This document shows, one piece after another, positions 1 to 7,035 of a stretch of DNA of 15,374 bases. The DNA comes from Victivallales bacterium (GTDB taxonomy: Bacteria; Verrucomicrobiota; Lentisphaeria; Oligosphaerales; Oligosphaeraceae): assembly GCA_017615955.1 (NCBI GenBank), contig JAFZZD010000800.1, positions 1 through 15,374 of the forward strand. The letters run 5' to 3'. Every line of letters starts with the position of its first letter. Position 1 is the stretch's first letter. The translations under genes and the position numbers were made by a program. The notes under the pieces were generated by a model. It made no database searches, was not told the origin of the DNA, and saw only the letters and a program-made list of their open reading frames with translations.

Positions 1-1288
1 GAAGCGTATAGTCCTTGTTCATGCTGCCATCGGGCACGTTAAGCAACTCAAGGTAAATCGTCTCTCCGAGCTTAAGCGCGGGACGATACGAGACAATGGC
101 GTTTGGGCGCCGTGTGTCATCGCCTTCAAGTGGCGTGAGTGGCGTGCCTTTCATGATGCTGGAATAGTAGCGCAGAATTCGCGTGACTGCGCGGCCATTG
201 TAAACGCTGGGCTGGAAGGATGTGTTTTCATTGGCCTCATTCCACTCGAAAAGCAGGATGTAGTCTGGGTTAAGAGCCAGACTGTCATCCATGCCATGGC
301 GGAGTGCGGAAGTGCCATATTCGCCAATCACAAAGCCAAGCATGGGGTTCACATACCCCTGATATACGACGCAGCCGAGCACTTTGTCTCGGTTTTGGGG
401 TTGGCTGAATATCTCATTCAGCATAGGCAGCCTCTCCTTTCGGAAATACTCTGTCGAATATGCCATCGGGAAATCGCCTTTCTCCTGTCGTGTGCGGTTT
501 TGCACGCACATCTGCAGGCCACCGAACAAGTCCAGGACATTCTGCACAGCCTCGCTGTACATGTTCCGCTGGGATTCCTTCAGCGCTCCATTGCGGCGGA
601 ACTCGCCTTCCAGCGCTTCCCTTGTTCGGATATAAATCTCGCCAGTCAGGCAGAATCTGTCCGTTCCGGCATCTTTGCGCATGGCATCCAGCAGTCTTTT
701 GTGCTCTTCCATTGTGAGCACCTGGGAATTCCAGCTGCCGAGGATGAGGCGTCCATCGGTGGTCTTCGGCCCATATTCGCTGTTTTGCAATTGACCAATC
801 ATGTCTGCAATGGCCTCAACCTTCAGGATGCGACCTCCGTCGGGTGGAATGCGCTCGCCGTAGAGATACTCAGGAAGCAGCATGAAGTTCTTGGCCTTTT
901 CCTCCTGAAGCCAAGGCAGATACTTGAAGACGGCGCTTCCCTTTGAGACGCAGAATGTGCCGAAGCCATCAAGTCCAGCCGCCTGTACGGCAGGTATCTC
1001 GCTCTGTATGAAATTTCTCTTTGTAAAGCTCTCGAAAACGTTTTCGTTGCGTGTTGAACGGTCAAAGAACAGCGGGCGCTCAATGTAGTAGTGAAGGAAA
1101 TTCTGATAGACGCCATACTTCGCAATGACTTCTGCAAACAAGAATGGTTTGTCAACCTGTCTTTGCCTTTCGCCCAATTTGCCTGCGCTGAACTCCTCCT
1201 TGCGCGTGTAATGCAGTTCTGCGCATATCGTACTGCTCATTGTCATGGCTATTATGGCTGCTGCCAGCTTCTTCAAAATTGTTGTCAT
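1..1288 (-). CDS. Secreted GH71/GH99-like glycoside hydrolase (3' end outside window)
   Basis: The frame is open from an ATG at 1288 to the window edge, giving 429 codons with no stop; the C-terminus lies outside. The N-terminus is a clear signal peptide (MTTILKKLAAAIIAMTMSS, then a likely cut near ICAE), so the protein is exported. The body contains Y-G-V-Y-Q-N-F-L-H-Y-Y and a stretch reading QAAGLDGFGTF at about residue 100, which resembles the 'AGIDGF' strand of GH71/GH99-type (beta/alpha)8 enzymes. Near residue 340 it reads YILLFEWNEANENTSFQPS, matching the 'NEW-E...PS' end-of-barrel motif of those families; the acidic residues there are candidate catalytic or substrate-binding residues. 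Its start lies 5 bp after the GH4 stop, so the two are almost certainly co-transcribed. No strong Shine-Dalgarno is seen. The family call rests on motif memory; it could be a related uncharacterised barrel family. The reading frame itself is very secure. Confidence 0.7.
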   Translation of the reverse strand, partial: MTTILKKLAAAIIAMTMSSTICAELHYTRKEEFSAGKLGERQRQVDKPFLFAEVIAKYGVYQNFLHYYIERPLFFDRSTRNENVFESFTKRNFIQSEIPAVQAAGLDGFGTFCVSKGSAVFKYLPWLQEEKAKNFMLLPEYLYGERIPPDGGRILKVEAIADMIGQLQNSEYGPKTTDGRLILGSWNSQVLTMEEHKRLLDAMRKDAGTDRFCLTGEIYIRTREALEGEFRRNGALKESQRNMYSEAVQNVLDLFGGLQMCVQNRTRQEKGDFPMAYSTEYFRKERLPMLNEIFSQPQNRDKVLGCVVYQGYVNPMLGFVIGEYGTSALRHGMDDSLALNPDYILLFEWNEANENTSFQPSVYNGRAVTRILRYYSSIMKGTPLTPLEGDDTRRPNAIVSYRPALKLGETIYLELLNVPDGSMNKDYTL

Positions 1289-1293
1289 GCGTG

Positions 1294-2676
1294 TCAATGG
1301 TATTTCGGGAGATATGAGCCGTGCGCTTTTATCAAATCATCGCACAATGCCTTGATTTCGTCCACCGTAAGTTCTGATGATGTATGCGGGTCAAGCATGG
1401 CCGCCTGGTAGATGTGCTCCTTCCTCTGCGTCAGAGCCGCCTCTATTGTGAGCAACTGCACATTGATGTTTGTCATGTCCAGGGCGGCGCACTGCACTGG
1501 CAACCTTCCTACCCTTGTGCCATGCACGCCAGACGCATCCGCCACGCATGGCACCTCGACTATAGCATCCGGCGGCAGATTGTCTATGAGACCGCAGTTC
1601 TGCACATTGCCCGCAAAATAATATGGCACATTGGAGGTCATCGCGTTCATTATGCCAGAGCCATATTCACGCGAGATGATGTCGTGCCTCAGCTTTTTAT
1701 TTTTCAACTCCGCGTATTGTTTGCTCCAGTTGTCCCTGTTCCTAATGCAACGCCTGGGATACTCATCCAAAGGAATGCCGTATTCCTCTATCAGTTCTGG
1801 ATGGGTGGACTTGATCCAGTAGGGCGTGTACTCGGCAAGATGTTCGCTTGATTCCGTCACGTAGTAGCCGAAATCAAGCATGGTCTGAAGCCTGACAAGA
1901 TTGTAGTGATGTGACGTGGGCGCGTCAAGTTTGCCGCGATTGGCGCGAAGATAGGCCTTGGCCTTTTTCTTAAGTTCGGGATACATGTCCTTACCGTCTT
2001 TTCGCACCTCAAGCATCCACGCCAGGTGATTTATGCCCGCGATTTTTGCGCTCCAGCCATAGTCTTCAGGCAGTTTGTGGAGTTTGTCATAGTCCTCCGC
2101 AAAAGAGTAGTCCCCCAATGTGTCCAAAAGACTTGCTATGCAGACTTGCACACTATGGCATAAACCAACTGTCCTGATGGAGCTTCCGCGCAGCATAGCC
2201 CCTGTCAGCATTGCCATGGGGTTTGAGTAGTTCAAGAACCAGGCGTCTGGACATACGCTCTCCATGTCCCTGGCGAAATCCAGCAGCACTGGGATTGTGC
2301 GCAATGCCCTGAATATGCCGCCTATGCCCAGCGTGTCCCCAATGGTCTGCCTCAAGCCATATTTCTTTGGCACATCGAAGTCAATGACAGTGGATGGCTC
2401 ATAGCCGCCGACCTGCACTGCATTTACCACGAAGTCCGCCCCTTTCAGCGCGGCACGCCGCTGCTTTGCCCCAAGGTATCCCTTGATCTTCATGCGGGCA
2501 GCATTGGTGTTCTCATTCATGTTCTCCAGAATGCAGATGGATTCCCTGAGCCGCTGACCATCTATGTCATAAAGGGCGACCTCTGCATTCTTCAATGCTT
2601 CACGCAACATGCAGTCCCCTATTATGTTACGGACAAATACGGTGCTGCCCGCACCCATGAATGTGATTTTAGGCAT
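1294..2676 (-). CDS. GH4 family alpha-galactosidase (NAD+/metal-dependent)
   Basis: A 460-residue protein of normal GH4 length. GH4 enzymes cleave alpha-galactosides by an oxidation-elimination mechanism using NAD+ and a divalent metal such as Mn2+. Visible motifs: the dinucleotide-binding GAGS at residues 8-11, NYSNPM at 149-154, the metal-site CHSV at 173-176, and GINH at 214-217. CHSV is the variant associated with alpha-galactosidases (MelA type) rather than phospho-glucosidases. The C-terminus carries the typical GLIDNLPPDAIVEVPC block and DPHTS near the end. There is no signal peptide, so it is cytoplasmic and should act on imported oligosaccharides. It sits between the pseudopilin gene (85-bp gap with a palindromic repeat) and the secreted glycoside hydrolase (5-bp gap). 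The start at 2676 keeps the GAGS fold start at the expected distance; no clear ribosome site precedes it. Exact substrate is inferred from the motif. Confidence 0.93.
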   Translation of the reverse strand: MPKITFMGAGSTVFVRNIIGDCMLREALKNAEVALYDIDGQRLRESICILENMNENTNAARMKIKGYLGAKQRRAALKGADFVVNAVQVGGYEPSTVIDFDVPKKYGLRQTIGDTLGIGGIFRALRTIPVLLDFARDMESVCPDAWFLNYSNPMAMLTGAMLRGSSIRTVGLCHSVQVCIASLLDTLGDYSFAEDYDKLHKLPEDYGWSAKIAGINHLAWMLEVRKDGKDMYPELKKKAKAYLRANRGKLDAPTSHHYNLVRLQTMLDFGYYVTESSEHLAEYTPYWIKSTHPELIEEYGIPLDEYPRRCIRNRDNWSKQYAELKNKKLRHDIISREYGSGIMNAMTSNVPYYFAGNVQNCGLIDNLPPDAIVEVPCVADASGVHGTRVGRLPVQCAALDMTNINVQLLTIEAALTQRKEHIYQAAMLDPHTSSELTVDEIKALCDDLIKAHGSYLPKYH

Positions 2677-2700
2677 AGGATTTATTCTGGTGAGATAATT

Positions 2701-2761
2701 GCAAAACTATGGCATTGCAAGCTTTTTCCGCTGGCTGAAGTCAGCGGCTACGATAGTTTGC
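2701..2761 (-). repeat. REP-like palindromic element
   Basis: This lies between the pseudopilin and GH4 genes. The core hairpin is at 2728-2747: six perfect pairs CCGCTG/CAGCGG, then a G-T wobble and C-G closing a TGAA loop. On the minus strand the tetranucleotide GTAG (2751-2748) directly precedes the hairpin, as in REP elements mobilised by REP-associated (Y1/RAYT) transposases. Outer arms GCAAAACTAT (2701-2710) and ATAGTTTGC (2753-2761) also pair, giving a nested structure. It has no U-tract, so it is a poor terminator, but it could modulate expression within the operon. No second copy of the hairpin was recognised in this window. Confidence 0.5.
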
Positions 2762-3589
2762 TCAATTGCCAAACAAGTCCTTGTAGGCTGCATAATTCAT
2801 GCCGTATGTGTTGTCATAGAAGCCAGTTACGCGAGCTGCGCGGTCGTATGTCGCGGAAGGCTTGCGGTACGCGTATGTGTCAAGAAGCTGCCAACGGGTC
2901 ACATTGCCCACGTGTCCGTCCAGATAGTAGATATTGCAGTTGCCGCCATGCCTGGGAGTGAACAGCGCAAAATAGGAACTGCTGGGATAGTACGCGCAGA
3001 GCTGGGTATTGCGCCTTTGTGCGGTGCCGCCGTGGATGGCGTCCCCGCCAAGAGCCAATGCCGATGGAGCGCAGCGCCCGCCAGTGCTGGTGTCGGAACT
3101 GCCTATGCAGGTGACGAATTCCTGTGCCTTGAAAATAGGCGCCGCATTCTTGCCATCAGCAACTGCGATATAGGGAAGCGGATATGCCTTGCGCCCCCAG
3201 TTGTTCGTGCAGTCCTGGGTGTATGATGGGCAATAGCAGGACTTTGGAATCTTCTCATCACCTAGTACAGAGGCTGATGTGACCGTTGAGAGGTCAACAG
3301 TCGGCCCGCCCATGTACTGCACAATGCGAGTGTAGGCTGATTCATTGGGATAAATGTCGAAGGTACCTCCGCCGTTGTAGATGTAGTCGTCATTGTCCCC
3401 GCCGTACAAAGTCACAGCCAGGATGAGTTGCTTCTCGTTGTTGACACAACTAATGCTCCGCGCCTTTTCTCTTGCCTTGCTCAGTGCTGGCAGCAGCATT
3501 GCCGCCAATATGGCGATGATTGCTATGACAACCAGCAATTCAATCAATGTAAATCCGCGTTTTGCGATGGGTGTTGGATTTTTCTTCAT
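2762..3589 (-). CDS. H-X9-DG type pseudopilin-like protein
   Basis: A 275-residue protein with a class III prepilin leader: [12 protein letters not shown] then [20 protein letters not shown]. Cleavage is expected after Gly12, leaving Phe at +1 and Glu17 at +5, followed by a membrane helix to about residue 34. The body is a globular domain with several cysteines. At residues 214-225 it reads [12 protein letters not shown], an exact H-X9-DG motif. This combination is the TIGR04294-type family that is highly expanded in Lentisphaerae and Planctomycetes. The role is unknown; a surface or secretion-associated filament subunit that may bind polysaccharide is the usual guess. A ribosome site reading AAGGAC lies just upstream on the minus strand. 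It is 20 bp downstream of the secreted-protein gene, so it belongs to the same operon. Confidence 0.93.
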   Translation of the reverse strand: MKKNPTPIAKRGFTLIELLVVIAIIAILAAMLLPALSKAREKARSISCVNNEKQLILAVTLYGGDNDDYIYNGGGTFDIYPNESAYTRIVQYMGGPTVDLSTVTSASVLGDEKIPKSCYCPSYTQDCTNNWGRKAYPLPYIAVADGKNAAPIFKAQEFVTCIGSSDTSTGGRCAPSALALGGDAIHGGTAQRRNTQLCAYYPSSSYFALFTPRHGGNCNIYYLDGHVGNVTRWQLLDTYAYRKPSATYDRAARVTGFYDNTYGMNYAAYKDLFGN

Positions 3590-3609
3590 TTGTCCTTACT
3601 CCTCTTGTT

Positions 3610-4383
3610 TTATTCTTCTATCTTTTCAAGTTTTATGTTTCGGAAAAGCACATCCTTGCCATAGATTGCAAGGCTGCATTGCGCCGCTCCCTTCCACCAT
3701 TGGCGCAGCGCGGCCTTTGCGGACACGCCGCGGATGTCCACGCTGGTCTGCTGCCATTCATCTGTGGCCTGCACTTCGACACCATTGCAAATCCAGCCAT
3801 TGAAATGCAGACGCACAAAGGAGCCTGCTGGCACGGCAGGGAAATTTGCAGCCGTGACTACAATTTTACCATTTTCGATGAACTGCCTTTCAATCCAGCA
3901 GAACGAAAAGCTGGGCATGTCAGAAAAGTCCTTCTTTGCGAAGAGGAACACGGCATAGCGGCGTTTGCTGCTTTTCATTATCACGTCACACCATACCTTG
4001 TTGAGTTCAATCTCCATGGCCTTGTCACCAGGAACCACCGACTTCAGCACCTTTGCCTCACTGCCTGGCAGAAACGCGTTCTGTATGCCGCCGATGACGC
4101 GCCCCTTGGCATCATATTGCATTGTGCCCAGCATACCCGAGACTTTTGCGGACTGGACACCTTCGGCCTTTTTGAATTCGCCTGAAAGACGGTACAGAGC
4201 CGCCTGCTCAATGGGGAATTTCGCCTTGCACGCCACAAGCCTGTCCACTCCACGAGCAACTCCCTCATTGGAGACTTTAACCTGGGAACCCTCACCAAAA
4301 TCCGCCTGCTTTGTAGGTGCAATCAACACCTCCCCATAAGAACACACAGCCATGATAAAAGACAGGATTAGCAGAATCTTCAT
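3610..4383 (-). CDS. Secreted protein of unknown function, beta-rich, possible carbohydrate-binding fold
   Basis: The frame extends up to an ATG at 4434, but I place the start at 4383. There GAGGG lies 4 bp before the ATG and the product begins with a good signal peptide (MKILLILSFIMAVCSYGE), giving 257 residues. The longer version would bury this signal behind 17 polar residues. The mature protein has alternating hydrophobic strands, a pair of tryptophans at RQWWKG, and a C-terminal end (VLFRNIKLEKIEE) resembling the last strand of CBM-like jelly-roll domains of polysaccharide-binding proteins. No catalytic motif is visible. It is first in the minus-strand operon, directly behind a candidate promoter. 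Its location beside glycosidase genes suggests glycan binding, but this is inference only. Confidence 0.8.
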   Translation of the reverse strand: MKILLILSFIMAVCSYGEVLIAPTKQADFGEGSQVKVSNEGVARGVDRLVACKAKFPIEQAALYRLSGEFKKAEGVQSAKVSGMLGTMQYDAKGRVIGGIQNAFLPGSEAKVLKSVVPGDKAMEIELNKVWCDVIMKSSKRRYAVFLFAKKDFSDMPSFSFCWIERQFIENGKIVVTAANFPAVPAGSFVRLHFNGWICNGVEVQATDEWQQTSVDIRGVSAKAALRQWWKGAAQCSLAIYGKDVLFRNIKLEKIEE

Positions 4384-4456
4384 AATGCCCTCACTTCTGT
4401 ATTGGGTTGAATTACCAAGTCTGTAAAATTGCACATATCAGTATGAAACAATGATA

Positions 4457-4485
4457 ATTATACAATATTTGCTTCACATGGGCAA
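4457..4485 (-). promoter_or_regulatory. Candidate sigma70-type promoter of the glycosidase/pseudopilin operon
   Basis: Reading the minus strand, a perfect TATAAT (4462-4457) lies 17 bp after TTGCCC (4485-4480), which matches 4 of 6 positions of TTGACA. Transcription would start near 4449, leaving about 66 nt of leader before the ATG at 4383. The surrounding sequence is AT-rich. The promoter is predicted from consensus only. Confidence 0.5.
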
Positions 4486-4616
4486 TAATGTCATGGTTCA
4501 AAGAATGATACTGATGTGATATTGTGTTATACCCTTGTGACGTGTTTTTTATTGCAATTTCAATACTTTGATATTTAAGGAGAGACAGGCCTTTGTCACA
4601 GCAGTTCTACAATTGG

Positions 4617-4923
4617 CTATAAAGTTTATCACAGCTATCCCATAACTTTTACGAAGAGATGAAGGAACCGAAGGGACGAAGGGACGAAGGGACGAAGGGA
4701 CGAAGAGACTAAGGGACTAAGGGAGTAAATTTCTTGGCTTTCGTCTCTTCGTCACTTCGTCTCTTCGTCTCTGAAAAAAGCAATCCCAATGGGGAACAGA
4801 GCGTTGAAGAAAAACACAAAATCTGACAAAATCCCTTTCCCAAATCAAAGTAATATTCCACCTTGAATTTGACTCAATAAATGCTGTTTTGAAAAGTTAT
4901 GGGATATCTGTGAAAGTTTATAG
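4617..4923. repeat. MITE-like element with ~32-bp terminal inverted repeats
   Basis: The left arm (4617-4650, beginning CTATAAAGTTTATCACAG) and the right arm (4892-4923, ending AAAGTTTATAG) are inverted copies that differ at only a few positions. Both contain TATCCCATAACTTTT or its complement without a mismatch. They enclose about 240 bp with no plausible gene. This is the form of a small non-autonomous transposable element or a large structured repeat. No clear target duplication was found at the edges. It separates the two divergent operons. Confidence 0.6.
4661..4772. repeat. Octamer tandem repeats with an inverted octamer block
   Basis: From about 4661 to 4728 an 8-bp unit GAAGGGAC is repeated with drift to GAAGAGAC and TAAGGGAC. 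From 4740 to 4772 the complementary unit (GTCTCTTC-type) repeats in the other orientation. The two blocks could fold into a long hairpin with slippage between registers. It sits inside the larger element at 4617-4923. Confidence 0.75.
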
Positions 4924-4946
4924 AATATCTGCGAGTATTTTGTTTC

Positions 4947-4975
4947 TTGCCATTTGAAATGGAAATGGGTAATGT
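4947..4975 (+). promoter_or_regulatory. Candidate promoter of the PA14/MoxR/Bat gene cluster
   Basis: TTGCCA (4947-4952, 5 of 6 to TTGACA) is followed after exactly 17 bp by TAATGT (4970-4975), a weak -10 with only 3 of 6 matches. Transcription would start about 23 nt before the ATG at 5006. The -10 lies inside a short inverted repeat GGTAATGTTACC (4968-4979), which could be an operator. The match is weak. Confidence 0.3.
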
Positions 4976-5005
4976 TACCTTAACGTCAGTTGAAAAGGCA
5001 AGGCA

Positions 5006-6889
5006 ATGAAACTGGCAACACAATACATTCTGGCAATTTCCCTGTTGTTCCTTTGCCTCTGCGCATACACTGCGGTCATAGGCAGCAGGGAACTGGCAGT
5101 GGAAGGCAAAGGCATAGAGGAGCTTAGCGCCTCGCTGGTGTTTTTCATGCCCGACAAGGCAAAGGGCTTCCGACTGCTGGACGCCACGGGGAATGAATGC
5201 CCAATTTCATTGCTGGACAAATGCGGCGGTCGGCACGAGGCATTCTTCAATGCAAAACCTGGAGAAAAGTTAACACTGGAATATCTTGACAAGGCATACA
5301 TGCCGCAGAAGGCCGTACAGAAATCGGGGCTTATCCATCTGTATAAAGGCTACAATGGGGCAACTGTCCAAAGCGTAACGCAATTCAGGGAACAGTGGAA
5401 AAACGCACAGGGTACCAGAGCCTGCTGGGAGGAGAATGTGTTTCTTGGCGGTTGCAAACTGGGAAGGCCAAGAAATACCCTGAACATATACAAGGGCATC
5501 TTGCAGATAGACAAGCCTGGCAAATACACATTTCACACAGCCTCCACAGATGCATCATTCCTGCTCATAGACGGCAAATGCATTGCGGAATACCCTGGCA
5601 AGCACGATGTTTGGCCAGCCAGGACTGGCGAATACAAAGGAGACGTGGAACTGAACGCTGGCAGACATGAGTTTGAATATCTGCACGCCAACGGCAGGGA
5701 CAGCTACTACGCCGTGGCGGCATACAGCCGTCCTGGGGACAAGAAGATGACCATAGTGTCCAAGGAAATGTTCCTGCCTCTGCTGAATGTCAAGCTAGAG
5801 CAATTGAAAACACCGGAGGGGCAGCCCATCAAGGAACTGACCTGGGAGCAAACTGGCGTCATGGACATTGACTGGCAGCAACTCCAGGAACTGACCTTGA
5901 GCAATGGGGATATTCTCTATTTCTTCAAGCCAGGCAGCCAGCAATTGGAAGGATATACTATTGAAACACGCTATCAATTCGCACCGCCCGCCATGCCTGA
6001 CGACAAGTGCCGCAAGATGCTGCTGAACGCACTCCGCCAGGACGAAACAAGGCCGCTAACCGAAAAGGAATGGGACTTTCTGGCAAAGGCAGTGACCATT
6101 CTGAAAAACGAAAAGCTGTTGGCCGCATTCCAGGAACGGCTGTTTTCAGGCAAAGCGCAACTTTCAAAGGAAGCCATGTTCAGATGCTACAAAAAAGTGC
6201 TGCTTGAAGACAAGATACTGGCGGAACGCTATGAGGAAATCGAAAAGGAGCTGGCCTCCATGCAAAGCGAGACCGAGGACTGCGCGGATTTGGAACTGGC
6301 AAAACTGAGATTCTACTGCCTCGGACAGCTGGACAAGGCAGTCTATGGCTTTGAAAGAATAAATCCAGACAGGCTTCCCCAGCAGGCCAGAAAGGAATAT
6401 TACCTGCTGGAGGCGGACTTGGCATTGTTCACCAAGGGATATGACGAGGCACTGCAACGCTACAAGTTAATCAATATATTGTTCAAGATACAGCAGGACA
6501 AACTCTCCGCGGAAGGGGAGTTGCTGGGATTCCGCAACGCACTGCTCTCAAAGCGGTACCAGGATGCCCTTTTCTACCTGAACCGAGCGGAGGAGAAACG
6601 TCCCGAGATACGCCTTATGCCAGAGATAATGTGGATGAAGGCGCAGCTTGAAAATAGTCTTGGTCATCCACGGCTGGCCGCCTGGTATGCAAGAGCCGTG
6701 CTTAAAATGCAGCCATCCCCAGCCACATCCGCTGGCGCCATGCTTTTCCTGGGCAGTTTCCTGTCTCAACATGGAAAAACAGACGAGGCAATCCCCTTGT
6801 TAAGACAAGTCATTGACAAATATCCAAAGTCCCAGGAGGCAATTTCTGCCGAAACGCTCTTGACTAAACTCGGTAAGAGCATACCTTAA
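5006..6889 (+). CDS. Secreted PA14-like domain and TPR-repeat protein
   Basis: A 627-residue protein. The signal peptide is at residues 1 to about 24 (MKLATQYILAISLLFLCLCA). Residues ~105-250 look like a PA14-type beta-sandwich: GKYTFHTASTDASFLLIDGK at 172-191 matches the PA14 core 'G-Y-F...SDD-S-L-IDG', followed by an AGRHEFEY strand. PA14 domains often bind glycans. Residues from about 350 to the end are helical, and at least two TPR units are visible near the C-terminus, the last with the pattern A-FLGSFLSQHGKTDEAIPLL...YP. The likely location is the periplasm or cell surface, as an adaptor or glycan-contacting scaffold. AAGG (4995-4998) lies 7 nt before the ATG. It is the first gene of the plus-strand cluster; 146 bp with a dispersed repeat separate it from the DUF4159 gene, so co-transcription is likely but not proven. 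Confidence 0.8.
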   Translation: MKLATQYILAISLLFLCLCAYTAVIGSRELAVEGKGIEELSASLVFFMPDKAKGFRLLDATGNECPISLLDKCGGRHEAFFNAKPGEKLTLEYLDKAYMPQKAVQKSGLIHLYKGYNGATVQSVTQFREQWKNAQGTRACWEENVFLGGCKLGRPRNTLNIYKGILQIDKPGKYTFHTASTDASFLLIDGKCIAEYPGKHDVWPARTGEYKGDVELNAGRHEFEYLHANGRDSYYAVAAYSRPGDKKMTIVSKEMFLPLLNVKLEQLKTPEGQPIKELTWEQTGVMDIDWQQLQELTLSNGDILYFFKPGSQQLEGYTIETRYQFAPPAMPDDKCRKMLLNALRQDETRPLTEKEWDFLAKAVTILKNEKLLAAFQERLFSGKAQLSKEAMFRCYKKVLLEDKILAERYEEIEKELASMQSETEDCADLELAKLRFYCLGQLDKAVYGFERINPDRLPQQARKEYYLLEADLALFTKGYDEALQRYKLINILFKIQQDKLSAEGELLGFRNALLSKRYQDALFYLNRAEEKRPEIRLMPEIMWMKAQLENSLGHPRLAAWYARAVLKMQPSPATSAGAMLFLGSFLSQHGKTDEAIPLLRQVIDKYPKSQEAISAETLLTKLGKSIP

Positions 6890-6926
6890 CCCAAAGGCTT
6901 TTCTAACGCGGAGGCGCTTTTTTTTT

Positions 6927-7015
6927 AACGCAGAGGCGCAGAGGCGCAGAAACGCAGAGGTGCAGAGATAAAAAGTTTTCTCTTGATCTGTGGCAATCGG
7001 TGTGAATCTGTGGAT
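6927..7015 (+). repeat. Dispersed intergenic repeat, copy A
   Basis: Starts AACGCAGAGGCGCAGAGG, continues with further octamer-like units, then GATAAAAAGTTTTCTCTTGA and ends in AATCTGTGGAT. An inverted copy lies at 9753-9826. It immediately follows a run of nine T (6918-6926) and a partial ACGCGGAGGCGC unit, and ends 6 bp before the ribosome site of the next gene. Similar-looking repeats occur between genes in many environmental bacteria. Confidence 0.75.
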
Positions 7016-7035
7016 AAAAAAGGGAGGAAACAAAA

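Noticed and set aside
296..946. 216-codon open frame on the plus strand
   Set aside because: It runs antisense to the 429-codon secreted hydrolase frame, which has a signal peptide and family motifs; this one has no recognisable features.
823..1155. 110-codon minus-strand frame inside the left-edge gene
   Set aside because: Out of frame with the intact signal-peptide-bearing hydrolase; serine/arginine-rich composition typical of a shadow.
3562..4185. 207-codon plus-strand frame
   Set aside because: Antisense to the secreted protein gene with a good start context; its sequence is low in recognisable structure.
4384..4434. N-terminal extension of the secreted protein to the ATG at 4434
   Set aside because: It would place 17 polar residues before the signal peptide, and the ATG at 4383 has a GAGGG ribosome site.
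4661..4772. Possible CRISPR array
   Set aside because: The unit is only 8 bp, directly tandem and without unique spacers; no cas genes nearby.
4617..4930. Replication-origin DnaA boxes (TTATCACAG-like)
   Set aside because: Only inexact matches, explained by the inverted-repeat arms; no dnaA or dnaN and no cluster of boxes.
6901..6926. Intrinsic terminator after the PA14-TPR gene (T9 run)
   Set aside because: The run of nine T is preceded by only about three stable pairs, and it is part of the dispersed repeat.
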